Notes: generated from the letters alone by a model not told the origin. Shown: positions 41,394-50,623, counted from the first letter of the stretch. The stretch is 64,000 nt of DNA from JBGQBN01 sp041494805 (GCA_041494805.1 JBGQBN010000010.1:1-64000); one strand, 5' to 3'. Numbers and translations: made by a program.

Positions 41394-43838
41394 ATGGCCA
41401 GCAAAGCCAAAGCAAAAGCAAAAGTAAAGACTAACGGCAAGGCCGCCGCTCACTGGGTCGGCAAGCGGCTCAAGCGGAAGGAAGACCCGCGGCTCATTCA
41501 GGGTATCAGTCACTACACGGACGACTTCAAGCTGGCGGGCATGCTCTGCTGCGCCTTCACCCGTTCCCCGCACGCCCATGCCGAGATCAAGGCCATTCGC
41601 ACCGACGCTGCCAAAGCCCTGCCTGGAGTCGTTGCTGTCTTCACGGCGGACGACACCGGCGGCATCGGCCCCATCCCCTGCGCGATGCAGATGCCGGGGC
41701 TCAAGGTGCCCAAGCATCCCGTGCTGGCGACCGGACGGGTACGTTACGTCGGCGAGCCCGTGGCCGTAGTTGTTGCCGAGGACATCTACATTGCGCGCGA
41801 CGCCGCCGAGTTGGTGGAGGTGGACTACGAGCCGCTGCCCGTAGTCACCGACATGGAGAAGGCGCTCAGCAACGAGACTACTTATGTTCACGACGAATTC
41901 AAGAGCAACCAGGCCTTTACTCACACCCTGAAAAATGGCGACATTGATGCCGCTTTCAAGAAGGCGGACCGCGTGGTCAAGCAGCGCATGGTGAACCAGC
42001 GGCTGGCTCCCATCGCCATGGAGGCGCGCGCAGTTCTGGCGGAGTATCTGCCCGGCGAGAACCGCCTGACGGTCTGGTCGTCCACGCAGATTCCGCATCT
42101 GCTCAAGACACAGATGTCGGTCATGGTCGGCCTGCCGGAAACCGCGGTGCGGGTGATTGCTCCCGAAGTGGGTGGCGGCTTTGGCAGCAAACTCAATGTT
42201 TATGCGGAAGAGGGAGTGGTTCCCTGGCTGGCCATGAAGCTCGGCCGGCCGGTGAAGTGGGCAGAGACGCGCCGGGAAAATTTCCTGGCCACCATTCACG
42301 GCCGCGACACTATTAATGACGTCGAACTGGCGCTCAAGAAAGACGGCAAGATCATGGGCATGCGGGCCCGTATCCTGGCCGATATGGGCGCGTATCATCA
42401 GCTGCTGACGCCGCTGATCCCGCAGCTCACGGCGCTGATGCATGCTGGCTGCTACAAGATTCCGGCGATCCAGATTGACATCGTCGGCGTTTTCACCAAC
42501 AAAATGTCCACGGACGCGTATCGCGGCGCGGGACGTCCCGAAGCCACCTACAACGTCGAACGCATTATGGACATCGCCGCGCTCGAGCTGGGCCAGGACC
42601 CGGTCGAGTTCCGGCTCAAGAATTTCCCGCAGCCCAAAGAGTTTCCGTTCACGACCATCACTGGACTTACGTACGACTCGGCCGAGTATCAGCAGGCCCT
42701 AGCGAAAGCCTTGAAGCTCGCCGGATACGATGCCCTTCGCCGCCGTCAGAAGAACGGGCGCAAGGCAGGCAAGTACTACGGGGTCGGCGTATCTACTTAC
42801 GTTGAGATTTGCGCGATCGGACCCTCGGCGGCGACTCCCGCCGGGGGATGGGAGAGCGGCACGGTGCGCATCGAGCCGACCGGCAAAGTTACTTTGCTCA
42901 CCGGTGCATCGCCGCATGGACAGGGCGAGGAAACAACCTTCGCGCAGCTCCTCGCTGATGAACTTGGAATCGATCCAGATGACGTCAACGTAGTCCACGG
43001 TGACACGATGGCCGTGCCTTACGGCATCGGCACCTTCGGAAGCCGCGGAACCGCTGTCGGCGGAACCGCCGCGTACTTCGCCACACAGAAGCTGAAAGCC
43101 AAGCTGTCCACACTCGCCGCCCACTTGCTCGGGTGCAAGCCCGCCGACATCACCATCGGGCGCGGGCGCCTGAGCGCGAAAGGCGGCAAGAAGTCCATCG
43201 CCTTCGGCGAACTGGTGACTGCGGCTTACACCGCGCACAACATTCCTCCTGGCTTCGAGCCGGGCCTGGAAGCTACGCACTTCTTCGAGCCGCCGAACTT
43301 TACTTTCCCGTTTGGTACGCACATCGCATCCGTCGAAGTGGATGTTGAAACCGGAGAAGTGAAGATCGAGAAGTACGTTGGAGTGGACGACTGCGGCAAT
43401 ATCATCAACCCGATGATTGTGGCTGGGCAGATCCACGGTGGCATTGCGCAAGGCATGGGCCAGGCCATGTGGGAAGAACTGATTTACAACGAAGATGGCC
43501 AGCTGATCACCGGCACGTTGATGGACTACGCAATGCCCAAGGCGCACTTCTTCCCTGAGTTCACTCTCGACCACACGGTCACACCCTCGCCGGTAAACCC
43601 GATGGGCGTGAAAGGCGTGGGCGAAGCGGGCACGATCGCTTCCACACCCTGCATGGTGAACGCGGTTTGCGATGCGCTCTCGCCACTCGGGGTGCGGCAC
43701 ATCGAGATGCCGCTGAAGCCTGAGCGGGTGTGGAACGCGATACGAGCGGCGCAGACGGCGCCCGCCCCAGCATCTTCTTCTGAGATGACATCTCGAGCGA
43801 AGCGAGGGACCTCGGTTTCCCGCAGGAGGCGCGCATGA
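41394..43838 (+). CDS. coxL: Form II CO-dehydrogenase-like large molybdopterin subunit
   Basis: An 814-residue catalytic subunit of the xanthine oxidase/CO dehydrogenase superfamily. The active-site loop is AYRGAGR at residues 375-381, the form II signature rather than AYRCSFR of true CO dehydrogenases. The Mo-ligand-region Glu motif GVGEAGTI is near the end. So CO oxidation is not certain; other aldehydes or heterocycles are possible. The last 40 residues are an unusual Ala/Ser/Arg tail (EMTSRAKRGTSVSRRRRA), apparently translated from a dispersed GCGAAGCGAGGGACC repeat. It overlaps coxM by 4 bases. Confidence 0.92.
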   Translation: MASKAKAKAKVKTNGKAAAHWVGKRLKRKEDPRLIQGISHYTDDFKLAGMLCCAFTRSPHAHAEIKAIRTDAAKALPGVVAVFTADDTGGIGPIPCAMQMPGLKVPKHPVLATGRVRYVGEPVAVVVAEDIYIARDAAELVEVDYEPLPVVTDMEKALSNETTYVHDEFKSNQAFTHTLKNGDIDAAFKKADRVVKQRMVNQRLAPIAMEARAVLAEYLPGENRLTVWSSTQIPHLLKTQMSVMVGLPETAVRVIAPEVGGGFGSKLNVYAEEGVVPWLAMKLGRPVKWAETRRENFLATIHGRDTINDVELALKKDGKIMGMRARILADMGAYHQLLTPLIPQLTALMHAGCYKIPAIQIDIVGVFTNKMSTDAYRGAGRPEATYNVERIMDIAALELGQDPVEFRLKNFPQPKEFPFTTITGLTYDSAEYQQALAKALKLAGYDALRRRQKNGRKAGKYYGVGVSTYVEICAIGPSAATPAGGWESGTVRIEPTGKVTLLTGASPHGQGEETTFAQLLADELGIDPDDVNVVHGDTMAVPYGIGTFGSRGTAVGGTAAYFATQKLKAKLSTLAAHLLGCKPADITIGRGRLSAKGGKKSIAFGELVTAAYTAHNIPPGFEPGLEATHFFEPPNFTFPFGTHIASVEVDVETGEVKIEKYVGVDDCGNIINPMIVAGQIHGGIAQGMGQAMWEELIYNEDGQLITGTLMDYAMPKAHFFPEFTLDHTVTPSPVNPMGVKGVGEAGTIASTPCMVNAVCDALSPLGVRHIEMPLKPERVWNAIRAAQTAPAPASSSEMTSRAKRGTSVSRRRRA

Positions 43839-44677
43839 TCCCGGCAAACTTTGACTACGAATCACCCCGCACCCTGAGTGAAGCTCTGGACCTTCTGGCC
43901 TCCCGCGAAGACGCCAAGGTTCTCGCGGGCGGCCACAGCCTGCTTCCCGCGATGAAGCTGCGTCTGGCGCAGCCCGCTCTGTTGGTGGACATCGGTCGCA
44001 TCGGCGGACTCAGCTACATCCGTGAGTCCGGCGACCGTATCGTGGTGGGCGCGATGACCACGCACGCTGAGGTGGTGGCGTCGAAAGTGCTCGAGCGATC
44101 TTGTCCCTTGCTGGCGCTGACCGCGGCGCAGATCGGGGACACGCAGGTGCGCAATCGCGGCACCATCGGCGGTTCGCTGGCCCAGGCTCATCCGGCGGCG
44201 GACTATCCGGCGGCGGTTCTGGCGCTGGACGCGGAAATCGTTGCTCACAGCCGGTCGGGTGAGCGCGTCATCCCGGCGACGAAGTTTTTCGAGGGCATGT
44301 TCGCTACCAAGCTGCGCAGCGACGAGATCATCACCGAAATTCGGGTGCCCAGGACGGGCAGCGATGGTGTGGCTTACAAGAAGCACCACCACCCGGCTTC
44401 GGGATACGCCGTGGTCGGCGTGGCCGTGCGTTTGAAAATGTCAGGCGCGAAAATTGACAGCGCTGCGGTGGGCATTACCGGCGTGTCGGACATCGCCTAT
44501 CGCGCGACGGCGGTGGAGAATGCTCTGCGCGGAAAACCTGTGGCCGCCATTGCTGATGCTGCGGCCCTAGCTGCTAAGGGTGTGGAAGCGCTTGGCGATT
44601 CTTACGCGTCGGCCGGGTACCGGCAGCATTTGGTCACGGTGATCACGCGGCGGGCGCTGCAAGAAGCCGCGGGTTGA
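43835..44677 (+). CDS. coxM: Form II CO-dehydrogenase-like FAD subunit
   Basis: A 280-residue flavoprotein subunit. The FAD-binding motifs AGGHSLLP (about 32-39) and TIGGSLAQAHPAAD (about 110-123) are clear, followed by the CO_deh_flav_C domain. It passes electrons from the FeS subunit to an acceptor, probably quinone. It begins within the coxL stop and closes the cox set; no coxD/E/F/G accessory genes follow here. Confidence 0.92.
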   Translation: MIPANFDYESPRTLSEALDLLASREDAKVLAGGHSLLPAMKLRLAQPALLVDIGRIGGLSYIRESGDRIVVGAMTTHAEVVASKVLERSCPLLALTAAQIGDTQVRNRGTIGGSLAQAHPAADYPAAVLALDAEIVAHSRSGERVIPATKFFEGMFATKLRSDEIITEIRVPRTGSDGVAYKKHHHPASGYAVVGVAVRLKMSGAKIDSAAVGITGVSDIAYRATAVENALRGKPVAAIADAAALAAKGVEALGDSYASAGYRQHLVTVITRRALQEAAG

Positions 44678-44731
44678 AAGACGGGCCTAGCGCTGAGTAG
44701 AGAGCTACTTTCATAGGGCGGCGTAAGTGCG

Positions 44732-45004
44732 ATGGGAAAAGGTCGCGACAAACGGAGACGTAAAGCCAAGAGTCGTAGACCCCCGAAGAGAGAGGAAAGC
44801 TTCACTCGGGTAGCGAAGCCTTCACCTAGTGATGATCCGTCTATCCCAGATGATCCAGACGCGGCAATCCCTGCTCCGCTCAAACCGAAGCCGCATCTGA
44901 GTTCTGGTGCAATAGCCATTCCTGAACCAGACCCAGACGACGCTCTCGTCGCGGCACAACCTACAAGAATCTCAAAGTCGCCCACTACCGGGCCGACGCG
45001 TTGA
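44732..45004 (+). CDS. Small basic-acidic hypothetical protein
   Basis: A 90-residue protein with a strongly basic N-terminus (MGKGRDKRRRKAKSRRPPKR) and a Pro/Asp-rich disordered remainder. No domain is recognised. Such proteins are probably nucleic-acid binding at the N-terminus, but this is a guess from charge alone. Confidence 0.5.
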   Translation: MGKGRDKRRRKAKSRRPPKREESFTRVAKPSPSDDPSIPDDPDAAIPAPLKPKPHLSSGAIAIPEPDPDDALVAAQPTRISKSPTTGPTR

Positions 45005-45041
45005 GAATGAGAGGCCCGGCTGGCTTTGATACAATCCGCGC

Positions 45042-45287
45042 ATGCCGACGGTACTCAGGTCTGGCCCCTACCGTTTCTACTTTTACAGCCACGAGCCAAA
45101 CGAGCCGCCGCACATTCATGTTGACCGCGAAGACTTGTCGGCCAAGTTCTGGGTCGATCCGGTGCAGCTGGCTCGTAATTTAGGCTTTCGCGCTCATGAA
45201 CTCGGCGAGATACAATCAATAGTGGTCCAACACAGGGAACAGTTTCTGGAGGCATGGAATGAGTTTTTCGGCTTCAGCGGCGGATGA
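45042..45287 (+). CDS. DUF4160 protein
   Basis: An 81-residue protein with the DUF4160 pattern MPTVLRSGPYRFYFYSHE, NEPPHIHV and then LGEIQSIVVQHREQFLEAWN. Its stop lies 29 bases inside the start of the DUF2442 gene, the usual paired arrangement. Pairs of this kind have been proposed as toxin-antitoxin-like, but I know no firm function. Confidence 0.88.
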   Translation: MPTVLRSGPYRFYFYSHEPNEPPHIHVDREDLSAKFWVDPVQLARNLGFRAHELGEIQSIVVQHREQFLEAWNEFFGFSGG

Positions 45288-45531
45288 ACGGGTATTAGAC
45301 GTGGAATTTACCAACGAAACGTTCAGCGTAACACTCCGCGACGGGCGCACCATCACTGTGCCGCTGGTGTGGTATCCGCGTCTGCTGAATGCCTCGCCCG
45401 CACAGCGCAAGAACTGGAAGATCGCCGGTGGCGGCTACGGAATCCAATGGCCCGACCTCGATGAGGATGTAAGCACAGAGGGCCTGCTGCGCGGGGCGCC
45501 CGCACCAAGAGCGTCGGTACCAGCAAAGTAG
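45259..45531 (+). CDS. DUF2442 protein
   Basis: A 90-residue partner of DUF4160. The core is VEFTNETFSVTLRDGRTITVPL followed by WYPRLLNASPAQRKNWK and GIQWPDLDEDVSTEGLL, the recognisable DUF2442 sequence. A C-terminal APAPRAS tail is longer than needed. Overlap with the upstream gene shows translational coupling. Confidence 0.9.
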   Translation: MSFSASAADERVLDVEFTNETFSVTLRDGRTITVPLVWYPRLLNASPAQRKNWKIAGGGYGIQWPDLDEDVSTEGLLRGAPAPRASVPAK

Positions 45532-45929
45532 GCCAGCATCGACAACTTGAACTGCACTCCACTCAAACCTCGCCGTTGGGTTGTTGTTGCCTCGATCCTG
45601 GCTTTGGGGTGTGCGTGCGCTGATCGCGATCGGACAGCGCTTCGAGAAGCCGCTGCTGCGCCGCGGGCATATGTACAACTACTGATCTGAGGTCCGCCCG
45701 CAAGAACAGTATGAGTGTTCCTGCGGGAACGGGCAGGCGGAGGACACGCTCAAGCCGGGGGTACGCACGATTTGCGAATTGTAGAAAGAGTTCAAGTATT
45801 CCTCGATCTGCCTGGCCTTGGCAGGGTTCGAATCATTTATCGTTCTTAGGATCGGTGGCGTCTATTTTGCTCGGACCGGGCTCGGGACGCTGGGGAGAGA
45901 CTTCCCCTCCACTCTAAACCCTTGTATAA
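45532..45929. other. Intergenic region with a gene remnant
   Basis: Apart from the remnant at 45541-45690 I see no gene. The last 15 bases before the membrane-protein gene include TGTATAAAT, which could be a -10 element. Confidence 0.4.
45541..45690 (+). pseudogene. Decayed partial copy related to the downstream membrane-protein gene
   Basis: From TTG 45547 the translation contains LKPRRWVVVASILALG, close to QPKPRRWSVIASGLLCG encoded at about 45960-46010. The DNA also matches (CAAACCtCGCCG against CAAACCcCGCCG). After about 20 codons the likeness ends, and the better downstream frame (GQRFEKPLLRRGHMYNY) is a different phase, implying a frameshift. It looks like the remains of a tandem duplication. 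Confidence 0.4.
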
Positions 45930-46331
45930 ATGCGGGGTATACGATCCGTGCCTAATAACCAACCCAAACCCCGCCGCTGGAGCGTGATTGCCTCCGGTTT
46001 GCTCTGTGGGTTTCTCGCCCTGGTGGTGATCTTCACCAACCGCAGCGCGTTCTTCAGTCCGTTGGCAGTGGTGGTGGTAGCAGCGATAGGTTTGGCTGCT
46101 GTCCTGCTGCAGCTGCGCTTGCGCAATCGCGAACAGAACAGTGCGGTGCGTCCACCGGTGTGGCTGAATGTGGTGGGCATCCTGTTTGCGCTGGTGGCGC
46201 TCTTTGCCGACCTTCTCCGGTTGAGCCCGCAGCTTGGGCAAGTGATGGCCTTGGGAGCGGTGGGAAGTTTCGCAGTCAGCAGCGTGATTATCCTGCACGC
46301 CTTTCGCAAGCAGCGGGTTATTCCCAAATAA
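45930..46331 (+). CDS. Four-helix small membrane protein
   Basis: A 133-residue protein with hydrophobic segments near residues 19-36, 40-58, 75-95 and 104-122, and basic loops. No family is recognised. A GTG at 45948 (VPNNQPKPRRW) is an equally likely start, since the similar remnant upstream matches only from there. Converges on the PilZ-TonB gene. Confidence 0.65.
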   Translation: MRGIRSVPNNQPKPRRWSVIASGLLCGFLALVVIFTNRSAFFSPLAVVVVAAIGLAAVLLQLRLRNREQNSAVRPPVWLNVVGILFALVALFADLLRLSPQLGQVMALGAVGSFAVSSVIILHAFRKQRVIPK

Positions 46332-46403
46332 CCGCGGTTGTGCCGGTCGTTCTTCCGGAAGAATTCAGGGTGGGAACGATAAACCAGAGATTCACAACCA
46401 AGC

Positions 46404-47264
46404 TCAATCGGCGTGGAATTCGACCGCGATCGTGGTTTCTGCTTCGACGGGCTGGCCGTTCACGCGATAGGGCTGGAACCGCCACCATTTGACGGCATCC
46501 ATCGCGGCGGGGGCGAGCGCTGCCGGGCCGCTGACCCGGCGCACATCGACGACAGTTCCGTCCGGTGCAATCACCGCGTTCAGCACCACGACGCCCTGCA
46601 CATTTGCCTGGCGGGCGGCCTCCGGGTACACCGGTTCGACTTTGTGGATTAGCAATTGTTCCATCACACCGGCGGGCACGCGGGCGCGCGTCGGGTTTGC
46701 CGCGGCTGGTTTTCTCGGCACATGGGATTCCAGTTCCTCCCATGCCCGGTACCACTGCCATGAGAGCATGCCGACAGCCACAACAATCAATGCAAGTGCG
46801 AGCCCCAGTACCTGGCGCAACCGCACGCTCTGTCGGGGCTGACTCAGGCTTTCAACCGAGGGGGAAAGCTCCCGGCGATAGGTTTCTGCGGGCTGACTTT
46901 CTGGTTGGGCTGCCGCCGTTCGCCGCGCCCAGTGCCGGATCAGCTCCAGTTGCTCGGGCGGTATTCCCAGGAATTCAACCCCGAACCGCAGGCGAGCCTG
47001 GTGACGCACTACTGCTTTCGCACGAAGCTGCACATCCAAGTCAGGCAGGCGAAACTCCAGTCCAACGGAATCGCCGGGGTGAAGCTCTCCGGCTAAAATT
47101 GCGGCTAGGCCACCCTCACCAACATCGAGCGAGCGCCCGGGAATGGTGGCCGGAATGCCCGAGCGCAATACCGTGACGTCGACAGGAACAGCGATGGGAT
47201 AGCGGGGAATACGGCGCCGGGTCGCACCCGAGCGTACCGGTACCCGCGCCGTTGCTGCGCTCAT
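46404..47264 (-). CDS. PilZ - transmembrane - TonB C-terminal fusion protein
   Basis: A 286-residue protein with an unusual layout. Residues 14-105 are a PilZ c-di-GMP-binding domain with R17-xxx-R21 and the following LDVGEGG, where the usual DxSxxG serine is glycine. Residues 151-172 are one transmembrane helix. Residues 206-286 form a TonB C-terminal energy-transducing domain (KVEPVYPEAARQANVQG, AVKWWRFQPYRVNGQPV). So a cytoplasmic second-messenger domain is joined to a periplasmic TonB end. It may couple c-di-GMP to outer-membrane transport, though no ExbB/ExbD genes are nearby. Confidence 0.87.
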   Translation of the reverse strand: MSAATARVPVRSGATRRRIPRYPIAVPVDVTVLRSGIPATIPGRSLDVGEGGLAAILAGELHPGDSVGLEFRLPDLDVQLRAKAVVRHQARLRFGVEFLGIPPEQLELIRHWARRTAAAQPESQPAETYRRELSPSVESLSQPRQSVRLRQVLGLALALIVVAVGMLSWQWYRAWEELESHVPRKPAAANPTRARVPAGVMEQLLIHKVEPVYPEAARQANVQGVVVLNAVIAPDGTVVDVRRVSGPAALAPAAMDAVKWWRFQPYRVNGQPVEAETTIAVEFHAD

Positions 47265-47375
47265 GACTGACTCTCCGCGTGCAATAGAGAGATACCTCTA
47301 ACTTTTCTTCGGCCAGAAATGCGGGGACAGAGACGCGGCGAAATGGGCGCTTGGTGCGGGCTTCTGGGTGGAGTA

Positions 47376-47413
47376 TAGCAAAAACACGCCGGCCCGGAGC
47401 AGGGCTCCGGGCC
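47376..47413 (-). terminator. Terminator of the 87-residue coiled-coil gene
   Basis: A perfect 10-bp stem (GGCCCGGAGC at 47391-47400, GCTCCGGGCC at 47404-47413, 3-base loop) is followed on the minus strand by GGCGTGTTTTTG. It lies about 95 bases past the stop. Confidence 0.65.
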
Positions 47414-47506
47414 GAATCAACAATATCTCTTACTGCCCGGCGACCTGCTGGGCAGGCAAGCTCTGGCTTGGTCAGCTCGACATGGTCCGCCGACATTGTC
47501 AGTCGA

Positions 47507-47770
47507 CTATGGCCAGCGCTTGGCGGTGTCTTCCCATCCCGCGGCGCGCGCCGGCTGCGGGGTCGCGTTCACCGCTGCCGCTTGCGGGATGCGGATGGGC
47601 TGCTGTACCGGCACCGGGCTCGCCAGGGTCGGCTTATTGCTAGTCGTGTCCAGGCCGGACTCTTTGTCATCGGACAGCAAGGGCGCGGCCACCCGCAGCG
47701 CCTCGACTTCCTTCTCCAGCCTCGCCAGTTCCAGCTCTTTTTGCCTCAGAACCTCGTAAACATTCTTCAT
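47507..47770 (-). CDS. Small coiled-coil hypothetical protein
   Basis: An 87-residue protein whose first 27 residues (VLRQKELELARLEKEVEALR) form a strong heptad-type coiled coil. A Pro/Gln/Ala-rich disordered tail follows. No family name is known to me. The 10-bp palindrome CTCTATAGAG (47795-47804) lies 25 bases upstream of the start and may be its operator. Confidence 0.65.
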   Translation of the reverse strand: MKNVYEVLRQKELELARLEKEVEALRVAAPLLSDDKESGLDTTSNKPTLASPVPVQQPIRIPQAAAVNATPQPARAAGWEDTAKRWP

Positions 47771-47976
47771 CGTCAGGCACCTGTAAAAACTCTTCTCTAT
47801 AGAGCGATTGTCCGCACTTTATGCAGGTGTGACGCTTTTGTCAAGAAGGAAGAAAGGGCCGCATAAAATCACTCCCAGGGAAGCGGTCACAGCGCTTGCG
47901 TAGCCTTGCCAGGGCGAGGCAAATTCCCGTATTGTGGAGTGCCAGACCCAGTCCAACTAGTCTGAGAGGAACCTCC

Positions 47977-50157
47977 ATGCAACGCCTGCTCCGCCTTGCA
48001 CTTGCCATTGCTTCGCTGTTTGCTCCGTTCCTGACGCTGGCCCAATCCACGCCACCGGCGACGCCGGTTCGCGAAGTGACCGACGAATATTTTGGGATCA
48101 AGGTGGTTGATCCCTACCGTTGGCTGGAGAACACTTCGGACGCAGAAGTCATCGCCTGGATGAAGGCGCAGAACGACTACACGCATGCGGTGCTCGCCCG
48201 CATTCCGGGGCGTGACCAACTGCTGGAGCGCATCAAGGCGCTGGACAACGCCGGCAGTGTGGTCTCGGGGCTGCAGGTGTGGGGCGGCCGCTATTTCTAT
48301 TACAAGACTGAGCCCGGCTCGGACAACCGCAAACTCTACGTGCGCGACAGTTTGAACGCGCCGGAACGTTTGCTGGTCGATCCCGAGAAGCTGACCACGG
48401 CGGACGGCAAGCACTACTCCATCGATTACTTTCAGCCTTCGCTGGACGGCAAGTACATGGCCTACGGAATTTCTCCGGGAGGTTCGGAGGAGAGCGTCCT
48501 GCACGTGCTGGAGAGTGCCACTGGCAAGGTGTTGAGTGACACCATCGATCGCGCCCAGTTTGGTTCGCCCAGCTGGCTGCCGGATGGGAATTCCTTCTTT
48601 TATACCCGCACGCAGAAGCTGGGTCCGGATGCGCCGCCCACTGCGCGCTATCAGAAACTGCGGGTCTATCACCACGTGCTGGGCGGCGATCCCGAAAAAG
48701 AGGCGGCGGTATTCGGCTACGATGTGTCACCCAACGTGAAGGTCGAGGATGACGACTTTTCCGTGCTCGCGTACTCGCCGGGCGCCCCCACATACCTTGT
48801 GGGGCTTGTGATCCACGGCGTGAAGCGGGAACTGGATGTGTACGCCGTTGCCCTGGAATCGAATCCCGGCGCCAAGACCGCCTGGAAGAAAATCGCGGAT
48901 GAAGGCGATGCAGTTACCGGTCTTGATGTCCACGGCGATCAGATCTACCTGCTCTCCCACCAGGACGCTTCGCGCTTCAAAGTGCTGCGCACCAGTCTGG
49001 CGAATCCCGACGTCGCGCATGCCACTGTGGTGGTGCCGCCGAGCGAGGCTGTGGTCACCAATATCACCGCAGGCGGGGACGCGCTCTATGTGCAGGACTT
49101 GGATGGAGGGCTCGGCAAGCTGCGGCGTGTGCCCTATTCCGGCGGTACGGCTCAGCCGGTGACGCTGCCGTTTGCGGGCGCCATTCAGGCGCTGGTCACC
49201 AATCCGACGGAAGCGGGCGCTTGGGTAGAGATGGTTTCGTGGACTAAGTCTCCGTTGTGGTATGCGCTCGAGGCGAAGTCGGGGAAGGCGACGGACACGG
49301 GGCTGGTGCCACCTTCGCCGGTGGATTTCTCACAGATCGAATCGGAGGAGGTCAAGGCCAAGAGCGCGGACGGGACCATGGTGCCGCTGTCCATTATTCA
49401 CAAACGCGGAATGGCCCTCGATGGTTCCCATCCTACCTGGCTGGAAGGTTACGGAGCTTACGGCATCACCATTGATCCCGCGTTCCGTCCCACGTGGCTG
49501 GCATTTCTCGAGCGAGGCGGAGTGTTTGCCGTGGCTCACGTGCGCGGCGGGGGCGAGTACGGTGAGGACTGGCACGTCGGCGGGCAGAAGCTTACCAAAC
49601 AGCACACCATTGATGACTTTATCGCCGGGGCGCAATACCTGATCGAGCACAAGTACACTTCGCCGGCGCATCTGGCAGGTGAAGGAACGAGTGCGGGGGG
49701 GATTACGATTGGTGGCGCGATTACCCAGCATCCCGAGTTGTTCGGAGCGGCACTGATCCGCGTGGGCGATTCAGACTCGCTCCGATCAGAGCTCATGGCC
49801 AGCGGTCCGGCCAATATTCCCGAGTTCGGCACAGTAAAAGAAGCCGACGGCTTCAAGGCGCTCTTCGCCATGGACGCTTATCAGCACGTCAAGCCCGATA
49901 GCAAGTATCCGGCGATATTGCTTACCACGGGAGCGAACGATCCGCGAGTGGCGCCCTGGCAGGCGGCCAAGATGACGGCCCGCCTGCAGGCTTCCACCGG
50001 CAGCGGCAAGCCCGTGCTGTTGCGAGTGGATTACGATGCAGGACATGGACTGGGATCGACCAAGTCGCAGCGCGACGCCGAACTGGCCGACGAGATCGCG
50101 TTTCTGTTCTGGCAGTTGGGCGCCACCGAAGGCCAGCCAGCGGGAGGACAGAAGTAG
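47977..50157 (+). CDS. Prolyl oligopeptidase (S9A family), secreted
   Basis: The ATG at 47977 follows GAGG and starts a signal peptide (MQRLLRLALAIASLFAPFLTLAQ), so I prefer it to the frame opening at 47896. The 726-residue enzyme has a seven-blade propeller domain (about 90-450). The C-terminal alpha/beta-hydrolase domain has the serine in GEGTSAGG, the aspartate in GANDPRV and the histidine in YDAGHGLG. It cleaves short peptides after proline in the periplasm or outside. Transcribed alone. Confidence 0.92.
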   Translation: MQRLLRLALAIASLFAPFLTLAQSTPPATPVREVTDEYFGIKVVDPYRWLENTSDAEVIAWMKAQNDYTHAVLARIPGRDQLLERIKALDNAGSVVSGLQVWGGRYFYYKTEPGSDNRKLYVRDSLNAPERLLVDPEKLTTADGKHYSIDYFQPSLDGKYMAYGISPGGSEESVLHVLESATGKVLSDTIDRAQFGSPSWLPDGNSFFYTRTQKLGPDAPPTARYQKLRVYHHVLGGDPEKEAAVFGYDVSPNVKVEDDDFSVLAYSPGAPTYLVGLVIHGVKRELDVYAVALESNPGAKTAWKKIADEGDAVTGLDVHGDQIYLLSHQDASRFKVLRTSLANPDVAHATVVVPPSEAVVTNITAGGDALYVQDLDGGLGKLRRVPYSGGTAQPVTLPFAGAIQALVTNPTEAGAWVEMVSWTKSPLWYALEAKSGKATDTGLVPPSPVDFSQIESEEVKAKSADGTMVPLSIIHKRGMALDGSHPTWLEGYGAYGITIDPAFRPTWLAFLERGGVFAVAHVRGGGEYGEDWHVGGQKLTKQHTIDDFIAGAQYLIEHKYTSPAHLAGEGTSAGGITIGGAITQHPELFGAALIRVGDSDSLRSELMASGPANIPEFGTVKEADGFKALFAMDAYQHVKPDSKYPAILLTTGANDPRVAPWQAAKMTARLQASTGSGKPVLLRVDYDAGHGLGSTKSQRDAELADEIAFLFWQLGATEGQPAGGQK

Positions 50158-50183
50158 GCTGCGCTATTCAGAGTTTCGCAGCC
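50157..50183 (+). terminator. Possible terminator after the peptidase gene
   Basis: GGCTGCG (50157-50163) and CGCAGCC (50177-50183) form a 7-bp stem with a 13-base loop directly at the stop codon. Only a short ATGTTT follows, so efficiency is doubtful. Confidence 0.35.
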
Positions 50184-50623
50184 ATGTTTCTGCCATGAGT
50201 TTGCCAAGGACGCGCGCAGCAGACTCTCGCACTTGGGCCCTGCACCCAAATCTCTTTTACACAATTCGAATGAATTCCAACTTTGGAAGTTAATACCCTC
50301 CCCTCTGTATGAGAAAGCGGAAAAAGGACATAGAGCCTCAACATAACGCCACGATGGAACGTAGCATGGCTGTGAGTAGCAGCGTCTACTATCTTGCAAC
50401 CCAGTCTCACCTTTTCTGAATCATAACGTCTAAGTTAGCAACAGGTTCCAGGTGCACGCCGCACCCCTAATCTCGTGACGGAACCGGACAAGTTGCAGGG
50501 CGGGCGGAATCAGGTCCAGTTTGAGGGAACGAGTGGGCAACGGTTTGCGTATCCCAGCCCAGGGGTAGTGTATTTAGAGCGGTGTGCGGGGATCGGCAGG
50601 GTAATGGGCTCCGGAGGTGTGGT
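50158..50623. other. Intergenic region without a supported gene
   Basis: About 450 bases show no convincing frame on either strand. A GGAGG at 50613-50617 belongs to the next gene. Confidence 0.45.

Noticed and set aside
41022..43865. Long minus-strand open frames opposite the cox genes (473 and 388 codons)
   Set aside because: They lie entirely antisense to CoxL and CoxM, whose families are certain. High GC codon bias commonly leaves such frames open.
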